Both the position numbers and the translations under genes were made by a program. Under the pieces are notes generated by a model. That model saw only the letters and a program-made list of their open reading frames with translations. It was not told the origin of the DNA and did no database searches. A stretch of DNA of 64,000 nt, from the NCBI GenBank assembly GCA_009391225.1, contig VEXC01000001.1, positions 1-64,000 on the forward strand, read 5' to 3'. Of the stretch, positions 25,614 to 33,967 are shown piece by piece. This DNA is from SAR202 cluster bacterium AC-647-N09_OGT_505m (GTDB taxonomy: Bacteria > Chloroflexota > Dehalococcoidia > UBA2985). Each line of letters opens with the position of its first letter. Position 1 is the first letter of the stretch.

Positions 25614-26897
25614 CTAAACTTTCATAGACACAGAATCATCACCGGGTGACTCTCCAGGTTCTATTCTCGTAGTACCAGTTTCAGGCAGTAAGATCCCCGC
25701 GATAGCGAGGCTCCAAGCAAAGATAGCGAAGACGCCAAGCCCTGGAACGAGGCTTCCGGTCAGGTCACCAATTACCCCTACAAACGGCGGAGAAACAAAA
25801 CTAGCCATGCCACCGATACTCATTAGGCTCGCAAAGATGAGGGAAACTCGACGCGGGTTGTTCGGATACAATTCCATTGGAATGGTGATAAGAGCTGGGA
25901 GATAGAACCAGCAAGCGAACCCTAACACCACAACAGCTATGTATAGAACGACTGAGTCTGGCAGTAGGATGCACGCAAGCCCAGCGAATCCAACCACAAT
26001 ACCTGGGATGATGAGAAACGGCCGCCGCTTGGAAATTCGCGTAGTCAGAATACTGGCTAGTACCAGACTGATGAACCCAGCCAATGACAAGAGCCCCATG
26101 AGTACACCTCCCTTTTCCAATGGCATATTGTGCACCTCATGATAGAGCGTCGGCAGCCATCCCAGAGACACTGTAAGAAGTGCAAGAGGTCCTGCATCTG
26201 CAGCTGCCACAAGTAAGGTGCTGCGGTCGTGGAGGACTTCCCAGACACGCCGTATTAGTGGACGCGGCTCGCTGTCCGCGGGGATTCTTTGTGCTTTCCC
26301 TAAGAGGAGCCAGACAACTGCACTCCCCAGGGATACACCTCCAAACACGCTCAGAGCTATTTCCCATCCTATGGCCTCTGACAGGGGGGCAACTAGGAAG
26401 GCCGACACAGCTAGTCCTAGACTGGCGCTGAGCATCAAGCTCCCGTTAACGAAAGGAAGCTCCTTGGGGCGGAACCATTGCATGAACAATGGACCTGATG
26501 TGGGAAACAATAGGATAAAACCAACCCCATAGATTGCCCGAATCGTTAGAAGGAGAGGATAGCTATCTACTGCCAGGAAGCTCAGCACCGGAACGGAGCT
26601 CGTCACCGCTCCAAAGCCAATCAGCATTTTCAACCCAATACGGCCTACAAGCAAGTTTACTGGGATAGCAAAGACAACGTGAACAAGGAATATAATACTT
26701 GTCAGGAAGCCGGCGGTGCTATTGTTGATCCCGTAGTCGCCAATAATCACCGGTACGATGGGCCCTATGGGGAACATATTAAGCCCAGCTGAGAAAACGA
26801 GAGACGCCATTAGGCCCACAATAACGAAGCGGTACCCACTGCTTCGCCGGTAATCTGTCTCTCCCGCCTTCCACATGTGCGAAGGCTGTGATTGCAT
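25614..26897 (-). CDS. MFS transporter, CynX/NarK-like
   Basis: A 427-residue 12-helix major facilitator. It lacks the YGWW start of its window neighbours and begins YRFVIVGLMASLVFSAGLNMF, with motif A-like NLLVGRIGLKMLIG and LVASILTTRISKRRP in the second half. The overall pattern recalls CynX/NimT or NarK-type carriers, but substrate is unknown. The ATG at 26897 follows AGGAGA-like sequence. The gene stands alone with about 800 bp of non-coding DNA on each side. Confidence 0.83.
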   Translation of the reverse strand: MQSQPSHMWKAGETDYRRSSGYRFVIVGLMASLVFSAGLNMFPIGPIVPVIIGDYGINNSTAGFLTSIIFLVHVVFAIPVNLLVGRIGLKMLIGFGAVTSSVPVLSFLAVDSYPLLLTIRAIYGVGFILLFPTSGPLFMQWFRPKELPFVNGSLMLSASLGLAVSAFLVAPLSEAIGWEIALSVFGGVSLGSAVVWLLLGKAQRIPADSEPRPLIRRVWEVLHDRSTLLVAAADAGPLALLTVSLGWLPTLYHEVHNMPLEKGGVLMGLLSLAGFISLVLASILTTRISKRRPFLIIPGIVVGFAGLACILLPDSVVLYIAVVVLGFACWFYLPALITIPMELYPNNPRRVSLIFASLMSIGGMASFVSPPFVGVIGDLTGSLVPGLGVFAIFAWSLAIAGILLPETGTTRIEPGESPGDDSVSMKV

Positions 26898-27211
26898 TTG
26901 AATCTTAGGTACCCTCTCCTTGGAAAGCCGCGACTCACGGGCCTAAGTCATCTATCAGACCGCATCCAATCCACCTAGGTTTGCATCCTACGAAAAACTA
27001 AGAGGTAAATCCCACTAATGCTTAACAAAGGGAGTTACAGAGTGTGCGCGATATCTATCTTCGTCTCTGAAGACGACGGCAACGGCCTCTATCACCAACG
27101 ATTATCTACAGAATGCCCCCGGTTCTGATCAAAGCGAAAGCTATCTTGGTTCACTTAGTACGACGTGAGACTGTACCAAGTATAGAGCATGGCTCAGAGA
27201 ATGATAACTTA

Positions 27212-27261
27212 TCCGTGGCACCCACGGAATATAGGAGGGACTCGAATCGGCGAGTCCCTCC
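27212..27261. repeat. Two adjacent perfect hairpins
   Basis: CCGTGG-CAC-CCACGG (27212-27226) is followed by GGAGGGACTCG-AATCGG-CGAGTCCCTCC (27234-27261), an 11-bp perfect stem with a 6-base loop. No T-run follows on either strand, so a Rho-independent terminator is not supported. It could be an RNA structure or a protein site. Confidence 0.6.
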
Positions 27262-27654
27262 TCTCATCTAAGAAATGCCTTTCGTAGTTACTTCTTTGGC
27301 TTAGGCTGCGTCGTCTCGCATCCGCATGCAACACACATTGTCCAATCTCCTCCCTAGTTAGAGTATCGATGTATTCTGGCACATAGGTGAGCTGTTCGCA
27401 AATGGCCAGACCCACCTGACTGCCATATAAGACGCTGAGGCTATCTGGTATTCATATGCATTAGGAGAACATGTGTCCACCAAGATGATAGACCAGTCAT
27501 CGCAAGGACTAGCACACTCTCGCGCATAACTGGGCATCACTTACCCATTGGATACGTGGCTGCGTGCCATCATGGTTCACGATTACCTTCACACATAAGA
27601 CGAAGGTTCGAAGAAGCTTCCCATCTGGTCATATTCTTATATTCTAACCCATGG

Positions 27655-27680
27655 CATCCCATTAACGGGTTATAATGAGA
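27655..27680 (+). promoter_or_regulatory. TTATAAT promoter-like core upstream of the PH-like membrane protein
   Basis: TTAACGGGTTATAATGAGAG, with TTATAAT at 27670-27676, about 60 bp before ATG 27737. Same core as the dispersed repeat. No clear -35 box. Confidence 0.5.
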
Positions 27681-27736
27681 GTGGGTTCTGTGAGGCAAGT
27701 GGTGCCGTGGAAGATTAGTCATGACTGGGGAAATTG

Positions 27737-28237
27737 ATGCAACAGAATGAACCATCCTATTCAGAGAAGCAGCGATTCCGGCAGTGGTGGATATGGCTGT
27801 CGATTCTCATTAGCCCTGCATTCTTCCTCGGGATAGTACTACAACAGCTCGTCTTGGGCTCTCCTCTGGACTATACAATGGTTATCCTCGCCATCGTTCT
27901 GGGAGGTGGCCTCCCTATGTTCACATATACTATGGGGCTTGACACGGAAGTGAGAGGCAGTGGTGTGTGTGTTCGTTTTAGGCCATTCCATAGGAAGTGG
28001 ATAGTGATTGGCTTCGATAGTATCAGGAAAGCCGAAACTTTGACTTACAGCCCTCTCAAAGACTATGGAGGCTGGGGTATTCGTTATGGCAGAAATGGAA
28101 AGGCGTATAACGTCAGTGGTAACAAGGGAGTAATGTTAACGCTAACCGACGAGAAGAATCTGATGATTGGCTCTGGTAATCATGAACTATTGTGTTCTGC
28201 AATCAATGAGCGTCTCTCATCCGTCCAAGAATGTTAG
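27737..28237 (+). CDS. Two-helix membrane protein, DUF6141/bacterial PH-like
   Basis: A 166-residue protein with two N-terminal membrane helices (about residues 17-40 and 47-67) and a C-terminal beta-rich domain. The segment YGGWGIRYGRNGKAYNVSGN, with GVMLTLTDEKNLMIGS after it, is characteristic of DUF6141-type or membrane-associated PH-like domains of unknown function. ATG 27737 (one codon after TTG 27734) is the likely start, with GGGG about 9 bases upstream. Its promoter may be the TTATAAT element at 27670. Monocistronic. Confidence 0.72.
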   Translation: MQQNEPSYSEKQRFRQWWIWLSILISPAFFLGIVLQQLVLGSPLDYTMVILAIVLGGGLPMFTYTMGLDTEVRGSGVCVRFRPFHRKWIVIGFDSIRKAETLTYSPLKDYGGWGIRYGRNGKAYNVSGNKGVMLTLTDEKNLMIGSGNHELLCSAINERLSSVQEC

Positions 28238-28375
28238 TTGAGATAATCTAGGCATTATCGGGGAAAATGGTAGTGTGTACCGCAAGGCTAGGCGCCCTAG
28301 GTGGAATTGAGATGCATAAGCATCTCATACTCATACTCATACTACTATTCCCAATGGCTAGGGAAGGAGATAACA

Positions 28376-28816
28376 ATTAACCAATATATACCCAATCCAA
28401 CCAGATGGGTGGCTGAACAGGTTGAACTATACGAATCAAGTGGTGGCACTCGAGGTACGACATTGAGGGGACTACCAATTGTCATCGTTACCAGTCAGGG
28501 ATCCAAGACAGGTGCCATCCGAAAAACTCCATTAATGAGAGCCGTAGATGGTGAAAATTACATCCTGGTAGCATCAAGAGGTGGAGCGCCGAAAAATCCC
28601 TCTTGGTACTACAACTTAAAGGCAAATCATGACGTGGAAATTCGTGACGGTGTAAACGTGCACAAGATGCGCGTCCGAGAAGTTACTGGTTCGGAGGAAA
28701 GGCAACGGCTTTGGGGCATAGCGGTAGAAGCATTTCCACCCTATAGAGACTACCAAGAGACAACCAGTAGACTGATCCCTGTTTTTTTGGCCGAAATGTC
28801 GACATACATTCACTAG
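28376..28816 (+). CDS. Deazaflavin (F420)-dependent nitroreductase family protein
   Basis: A split-barrel flavin/deazaflavin-binding protein of the DDN family (F420H2-dependent reductases). Diagnostic pieces are VIVTSQGSKTGAIRKTPLMR, NYILVASRGGAPKNPSWYYN, then LKANHDVEIRDG and PPYRDYQETTSRLIPV. About 146 residues, normal length. The best ribosome site (GGGAAGGAG) lies 6 bases before ATT at 28376, which reads INQYIPNPTRWV, the usual start of this family. Alternative: GTG 28301, which adds 25 low-complexity residues from a CATACT repeat. The host would need coenzyme F420, known in many Chloroflexota. Reduced substrate unknown. Confidence 0.85.
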   Translation: MNQYIPNPTRWVAEQVELYESSGGTRGTTLRGLPIVIVTSQGSKTGAIRKTPLMRAVDGENYILVASRGGAPKNPSWYYNLKANHDVEIRDGVNVHKMRVREVTGSEERQRLWGIAVEAFPPYRDYQETTSRLIPVFLAEMSTYIH

Positions 28817-29050
28817 TGGCATTAGGAATTCAATGTGGCAAGGAACCTCATTGGGAATTGGATACAGCGCGGGGCAGATAGGATATATCTCCCTCCTTCT
28901 TCCTTCGCAACAGCCTTGTAACCCCCAGCAGAATCCTTCTAGCCGCAATATGCGGCCTGACACCTAGGAATTTTCATTAGGGATTGGGTGCTATTGGGGA
29001 TATATCTTTATTCCACACATACAGGTGGCTGAAAGAGAAATTAGCTTGAT

Positions 29051-29632
29051 ATGAACTGCCCAACATGCGGTAGTGAGAACCCAGAAGATGCTCAATCCTG
29101 TGATAGGTGTGGAGCATATCTAAATGCGCCTACAGTAAATGGTATTGGAATAGCAGTTACCGAACTGCCAATGGTCAATTTTCCTCAGGCCATAAAGCTA
29201 GGGTTCAAAAACTACTTCGAATTCAGTGGAAGGGCCACAAGGGCTGAGTTTTGGTGGTGGGCTCTGCTTGTAACTCTAGGGGGGTTGATTCCATTGCTGG
29301 GTTGGATAGTGAGAATAGCACTCTTGATACCCAGTATCTCTCTGACAACTCGAAGACTTCATGATATTGGGAAGAGTGGCTGGCAGCAACTATGGGCGTT
29401 ACTGGCATTAAGTCCGTGGGTTTTCATCGTGCTTGTTGCAGTGGTTGTTGGTGACACCATAGTCTATACGCTTGTTTCCCTCTTTTTTTATCTTATTATC
29501 GCTTTTGCAATCAGTATTGGTTTGGCCAGTATGTTTATTGATTGGCTGGTCAGAAAGGGAGAAACTGGCGCAAACAAATACGGCCCAGACCCACGCGAGC
29601 CTACCTCACATCACCCCCACAACCCCCAATAG
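29051..29632 (+). CDS. Zinc-ribbon DUF805 membrane protein
   Basis: A 193-residue protein: an N-terminal zinc ribbon (MNCPTCGSENPEDAQSCDRCG), a linker, and a DUF805 domain starting FPQAIKLGFKNYFEFSGRATR, with four to five membrane helices and the loop TTRRLHDIGKSGWQQL. It ends in GANKYGPDPREPTS like the other two copies. A paralog of 1819 and 39392, more diverged from them than they are from each other, and with an extra helix pair. Function unknown. Probably monocistronic; no promoter recognised. Confidence 0.85.
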   Translation: MNCPTCGSENPEDAQSCDRCGAYLNAPTVNGIGIAVTELPMVNFPQAIKLGFKNYFEFSGRATRAEFWWWALLVTLGGLIPLLGWIVRIALLIPSISLTTRRLHDIGKSGWQQLWALLALSPWVFIVLVAVVVGDTIVYTLVSLFFYLIIAFAISIGLASMFIDWLVRKGETGANKYGPDPREPTSHHPHNPQ

Positions 29633-30309
29633 CATCTTCTATGTGATTTGCCATTAATAAATGTAATAGATGTGATGTGATTGACAAAAATCCCTCGAAA
29701 TGAGTCAGATGCGACTTGAGCATATCTGCAAAGTAGTTGCTAATTGGCTCGATAGGGCAGGGGAGTCCGAACGTGACTTAGCCATGGATGCCCACTAGAT
29801 GCCAGTGGAGACCATCAAGAATGATGGCCCCAGCAAGCGGTGTATTGCCAGTTGCTCTTCCCCAGTTTATGATGAACGAACGACCATACCGATGTTCTCG
29901 AGTGGGTGGGTAAAGAAGCAGGCTATCCATTTCGCTTCTCCTTCCAGGTTCTATGTGGATCGAAGGTTCACGTACTAAGGTAGTGGCCTTCTCCATGTAT
30001 AGAATACAGGCGCTCCAACAACCGGTCTGAAGTTCAGGAGCTTAGATATACGAGCCTGCTAGTTCAGGCTATGTGCTCCGATACCTCGGAGGAGAATCAG
30101 TACTTGATTCCGAAGTAGTGCATGTTGTGTACTGCCTCACGAATGCTAGCAAGCACGAGTATGTCCAGATAATGCCGCACACTTACGATTGGTAAGCATT
30201 AGTCATTAGGTAGCCCCGACACCAGCATGTACTGTACATAGAACAAAGTTTGTATGATGGGCAAAGATTACTCACATTTAATCAATTGGCGCGACCCGAA
30301 AGATCCTAG
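29633..30309. other. Intergenic region; tiny possible ORF at 29700
   Basis: A 32-codon frame (MSQMRLEHICKVVANWLDRA...) runs from ATG 29700 to TAG 29798 but has no ribosome site or known relative. Nothing else is recognised in this 680-bp gap. Confidence 0.3.
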
Positions 30310-31635
30310 ATGATTCGAAAAGCAATACGCGACACCAAAGGAATGTATTACGGGTGGTGGGTAGTCTTTACTGCTTCCGTTTTTCACGCCCTTTTCGGAG
30401 GTCTATACCACACAGGGATCTCACTCTATTTCCTTCCATTTAAGCGTGCCTTCGAGATATCTAGCACACAGCTTTCCCTCGCTTTCGCCGTACGGTCACT
30501 TGAAGGAGGGTTAGAAGGCCCATTTGTTGGTTATTTGGTAGATAAGATTGGCCCGAGGCCTATCGTCTGGTTTGGTGTAGTTACTGGTGGAATCGGCTTC
30601 ATGCTGCTAGCGCTTACTCATTCCTTCCCAATGTTCCTAGTAGTATTCCTCGGTTTTCTAACCATTGGTTTCTCCACACCTTTCCATGGCATAACGGCAT
30701 CCATAAACCACTGGTTTAAAAGGCGCCTTGGCACAGCCATGTCTCTGGCAACGGTAGGCTCAGCAGTTGGGGGTGTCCTCATTACCCCTTTAATAGCATG
30801 GATTATCCTTAGCTTTGGATGGCGAACTGCTGCAATGACATCAGGTGTTTTGATTCTTGTAATAGGTATACCATTAAGCATCTTAATACGCGTTCCTAAG
30901 GGAGATGAAGCACTGCAAGAAGAGGAACCAGGTTCTGCAGAAGAAGCAACAGCAATTGTCGGAACTGCCGGAGAATCTAACTTACTGGAGTCTTCTCAAT
31001 CTCTGCTCGTTGACTCAACTGGTTTCGATGGTGACTTCACTGTCAGAGAGGCCCTACGCACTAAAACCTATTGGCTACTCTCTTTGTCAATCGGCTTGCG
31101 TCTCATGGCCCAGTCAGCCTTGATGGTGCACATGGTACCAATGCTTGTCTCTAGGGGCAACAGCGAAGGTGTTGCTGCAATCTTAGTATCGTTACTTTCG
31201 CTAGTTCGTCTCCCAGCGATTATCGGTGCCGGAGTCATATCCGACAGATGGTCCAGAACAAGGACTTCATCTTTAGCGATGATCTCTGGTCTGGCAGCTG
31301 GAGTAGTTATATTACTTGGTCCGAGCGGTTTACTTACAGGAATAGCCTTCGCTTTCCTGTTTGCTGGTGCCCAATCCTGCAATTCTGTAACCTGGGCTTT
31401 AGTGGGTCAATTTTTTGGCCGCAAGAACTTTGGGACACTGAGGGGCGGAGTGACACTGGTGCAAAGCCTAATGTCTACAGCCGGGCCTTTGGGTGCAGGC
31501 ATCGTGTTCGACCTGACTGGCAACTACGCCGTTGCGTTTGTGGCCATATCCGTCACATACACAGCAGCAACAATAATGTTCTGGACATTGAAAGCACCCC
31601 AGGAGCCGCTACGCGGTAATGGTATCGGGCACTAA
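30310..31635 (+). CDS. MFS transporter, YGWW group
   Basis: A 441-residue, 12-helix carrier paralogous to 11373, 22010 and 31668. It begins KGMYYGWWVVFTASVFHALF, has motif A GYLVDKIGPRP, INHWFKRRLGTAMSL, a long acidic central loop (EEEPGSAEEATA), then DFTVREALRTKTYWLLSL and GQFFGRKNFGTLRG. ATG 30310 gives the common start. It converges on 31668 with a 32-bp gap. Likely carboxylate import; substrate unknown. Confidence 0.88.
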   Translation: MIRKAIRDTKGMYYGWWVVFTASVFHALFGGLYHTGISLYFLPFKRAFEISSTQLSLAFAVRSLEGGLEGPFVGYLVDKIGPRPIVWFGVVTGGIGFMLLALTHSFPMFLVVFLGFLTIGFSTPFHGITASINHWFKRRLGTAMSLATVGSAVGGVLITPLIAWIILSFGWRTAAMTSGVLILVIGIPLSILIRVPKGDEALQEEEPGSAEEATAIVGTAGESNLLESSQSLLVDSTGFDGDFTVREALRTKTYWLLSLSIGLRLMAQSALMVHMVPMLVSRGNSEGVAAILVSLLSLVRLPAIIGAGVISDRWSRTRTSSLAMISGLAAGVVILLGPSGLLTGIAFAFLFAGAQSCNSVTWALVGQFFGRKNFGTLRGGVTLVQSLMSTAGPLGAGIVFDLTGNYAVAFVAISVTYTAATIMFWTLKAPQEPLRGNGIGH

Positions 31636-31667
31636 AAAGGGATTGTCACAAGTGTATGGCACACCAC

Positions 31668-32933
31668 TTAGTGACGGCTGGGTAGTATCGGCTGACGCGC
31701 TAACAAAATCATTCCGGCGCCAAGAAAATTCAGGATAGCCAGACCCAAGAATGGAATAGTGTAGCTGCCCAGGATGTCGAAGAAGTAGCCAGCTAAAATT
31801 GGTGCCCCCACCATGAATAAGTTCATTGGCATTTGGGAGACCCCCAGGATACTGGCAAAGTTACGTCTTCCAAAGTAATCTCCACGGATGGCTGTCAGCA
31901 GCGGTACCCTTGCTCCGAGGCCAATTCCATACAGCAACGCAAAGAGATAGGCACCCTCGATTGTTTGTATAGTTGCTGCTATCAAAATTCCAGCACCTTG
32001 AATGGCTACAGCGATGGAAATCAACGGCCTCTTAGGAAGACGGTCTCCTAGGAAACCTCCGCCAAGTTGGCTGATACTTCCTGCAACACCCCAAATGAGC
32101 ACCACTGTCCCCGCCTGGGCTAAAGACATGCCGATGTCTGTCATGGCCGGGATGATATGAACAGATATTGTGATAGCCGACACGGCGGAGAACCCATGAG
32201 CGGCGGTAATCGCCCAAAAGGCCGTTGTCCTGAGCGCCTCACCAACTGTGAAGCCGTCATCGTCCCCCAGAAAGGACTCCTGGGCAGCGTCCTCCGGGTC
32301 TGAGGAAGGGTCTCCATCGGGGTGCTGTCCATACTCCTCGGGTCGGTTGCGAACCATTCGAGCAATCGGAACTGTTACCACCAATACGCTGATTCCTAGA
32401 GATATGGCCATAGCACGCCACCCGTATGCGTCCATTGCACGCCCCATGAGAGGGGCCAATAGTGCTCCTAGGTTTATCCCTATCAAACCTATTGCCATAG
32501 CCTTGGTCCGATGCCGTCGAAACCAATTGTTTATGGCTGCTATGAGGGGGATAAAACCCCCGAACCCTGCACCTGCGAAGATCAACAGGAATGTGACGTA
32601 ATAACCGATGACGCCTTGGATGAAGCTGAATAAGATGAACGCTGCTCCAAGAAGCGCAAACCCAATCAGAATCATACGACGGCTACCCAGGCGGTCAGTC
32701 AGGTATCCCTCAATCGGGCCCAGTATGGCGCCCTCTATTCGGCCGAGGGAGAAAGGTACTGATAGGACCGCACGACTCCATCCGAACTGGCGCTCCAACG
32801 CCACAAAGAAGAACCCCAAGCCATGGAAGATTGGGGTGATAATGAATGTCAGGGAAAAGAGAGTTATCCCTACGAGCCACCAGCCATAGAAAACCTGGAT
32901 TGGCAGTTTTGATTCTCGGATTGGAGGTTCCAT
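31668..32933 (-). CDS. MFS transporter, YGWW group
   Basis: A 421-residue, 12-helix carrier, closest in pattern to 11373: VFYGWWLVGITLFSL, LERQFGWSRAVLSVPFSLGR, motif A GYLTDRLGSRR, AINNWFRRHRTKAMAI, then DGFTVGEALRTTAFWAITAA and RGDYFGRRNFASILG. The start ATG 32933 is preceded by AACCTGACATGG, without a clear Shine-Dalgarno. Convergent with 30310. Cytoplasmic-membrane protein, substrate unknown. Confidence 0.88.
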   Translation of the reverse strand: MEPPIRESKLPIQVFYGWWLVGITLFSLTFIITPIFHGLGFFFVALERQFGWSRAVLSVPFSLGRIEGAILGPIEGYLTDRLGSRRMILIGFALLGAAFILFSFIQGVIGYYVTFLLIFAGAGFGGFIPLIAAINNWFRRHRTKAMAIGLIGINLGALLAPLMGRAMDAYGWRAMAISLGISVLVVTVPIARMVRNRPEEYGQHPDGDPSSDPEDAAQESFLGDDDGFTVGEALRTTAFWAITAAHGFSAVSAITISVHIIPAMTDIGMSLAQAGTVVLIWGVAGSISQLGGGFLGDRLPKRPLISIAVAIQGAGILIAATIQTIEGAYLFALLYGIGLGARVPLLTAIRGDYFGRRNFASILGVSQMPMNLFMVGAPILAGYFFDILGSYTIPFLGLAILNFLGAGMILLARQPILPSRH

Positions 32934-33154
32934 GTCAGGTTAAACGCTCATCCTAAGATAGGTGATATCCCAGGAGAATATACCACAGGAGACTGGAGGG
33001 AGTTCGTATTATTCCTTAATGGTGTTTTCAATGAGCCACTTGGCGACACTTTCAAGCCCTGACTCATCGAATACAAAAGGTCTTTACAACCTGCTGACCA
33101 CCCTCTCAATCGATAGATCTTATGCCGTATAGAACCACCGCGAGTACCTAGCAC

Positions 33155-33173
33155 GCAACATATCGGTTATAAT
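33155..33173 (+). promoter_or_regulatory. TTATAAT promoter-like core upstream of the Sec-peroxiredoxin
   Basis: CATATCGGTTATAATAATGG; TATAAT at 33168-33173 lies 44 bp before the start at 33217, placing transcription start near 33180. The same core and a similar lipoprotein leader occur at 6372/6343. Confidence 0.55.
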
Positions 33174-33216
33174 AATGGAAGTTTGTACACGCCCAGTAGT
33201 CCTAAGAGGCATAGAC

Positions 33217-33819
33217 ATGAACCCCAATCCCGTACAACTATTCTTGCTAATGCCAGCGCTCATGTTGCTGGTTGTGGGTTGCGTTGTTGGTAGCCAGCCG
33301 GTTGATACTCCTACCTTGGTAGTCCCTAGAGCTACGCTGACTGTTACTCCAATGACTACATCTGCACCCAAAGCTACAGCAGCAGCTATGCCAGATTTCG
33401 AACTTCCAGATATTTCGGGGTCCCTAGTGTCTCTTTCCACATTGCTTTCACAAAACAAATTCGTTGTACTTGTCTTCTATCGAGGTCACTTCTGAGGTAT
33501 ATGTCGTAACCAACTTGTAGAGTTGCAAGACATGTACCGAGAATTCCGCTATCTTGACAGTGAGGTAGTCGGAATCAGTATGGACAACGTATCTGAGACC
33601 GCTATTTTGGCGAAGGTGGTAGAAGCGGATTTCAAACTACTATCTGACCCCGATGGGAAAGTCGTCAAAGAATATGGCATCTACAACCTCCTTGGAGATG
33701 GCCTAGCGACCCCTGCCGTCTTCATTATCGGATTGAACAGGCACCTCGAATGGAGCCACGTGGGTACGAATATCGGAGACAGGCCAGCTACAGGCGATAT
33801 CCTCGCTCGTCTAAAATAG
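33217..33819 (+). CDS. Selenocysteine-containing peroxiredoxin-like lipoprotein (UGA = Sec)
   Basis: A 200-residue AhpC/TSA-type redoxin if the in-frame TGA at 33493-33495 is read as selenocysteine. The N-terminus MNPNPVQLFLLMPALMLLVVGC is a lipoprotein signal with Cys in the lipobox, followed by a Pro/Thr linker. The redoxin domain starts at PDFELPDISGSLVSLS. The active site reads VLVFYRGHF-U-GICRNQLVELQ: the UGA falls exactly on the first Cys of the expected CxxC. The frame stays open after it for 108 codons with conserved VGISMD, LLSDPDGKVVKEYGI and TPAVFIIG. A hairpin fitting a bacterial SECIS begins 5 bases after the UGA. ATG 33217 has AAGAGG upstream; ATG 33175 precedes the likely transcript start. 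A Cys-to-stop point mutation is the alternative. Confidence 0.85.
33501..33533 (+). promoter_or_regulatory. Candidate bacterial SECIS hairpin
   Basis: ATGTC (33501-33505) pairs with GACAT (33529-33533); inside, CAACT (33511-33515) pairs with AGTTG (33521-33525), capped by the loop TGTAG. The loop G lies about 22 bases after the UGA, in the range known for SelB-binding bSECIS elements. It lies inside the coding sequence, as bacterial SECIS elements do. Confidence 0.75.
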
Positions 33820-33967
33820 ACATTGCGTCCACCTCCAACCTCCATACCCCACAACAGCATCGTTATCCACCCACCGCCGCGCAACTCAAAGACACAAGGC
33901 CTGCATGACCGCCACCAGGATGTGGCATATACCCTTAACCTGTTATGCAGGGTCGGTGCGCTACGAT

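Larger units (their letters stand above)
26898..27733. other. Intergenic; possible frameshifted minus-strand remnant at 27209-27540
   Basis: On the minus strand, SYARECASPCDDWSIILVDTC...NAYEYQ (from 27540) and, in a shifted frame, VGLAICEQLTYVPEYIDTLT...VLHADARRR (to about 27290) join into one plausible protein across a shift near 27440. I do not recognise it. It is reported as a possible decayed gene only. Confidence 0.3.
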
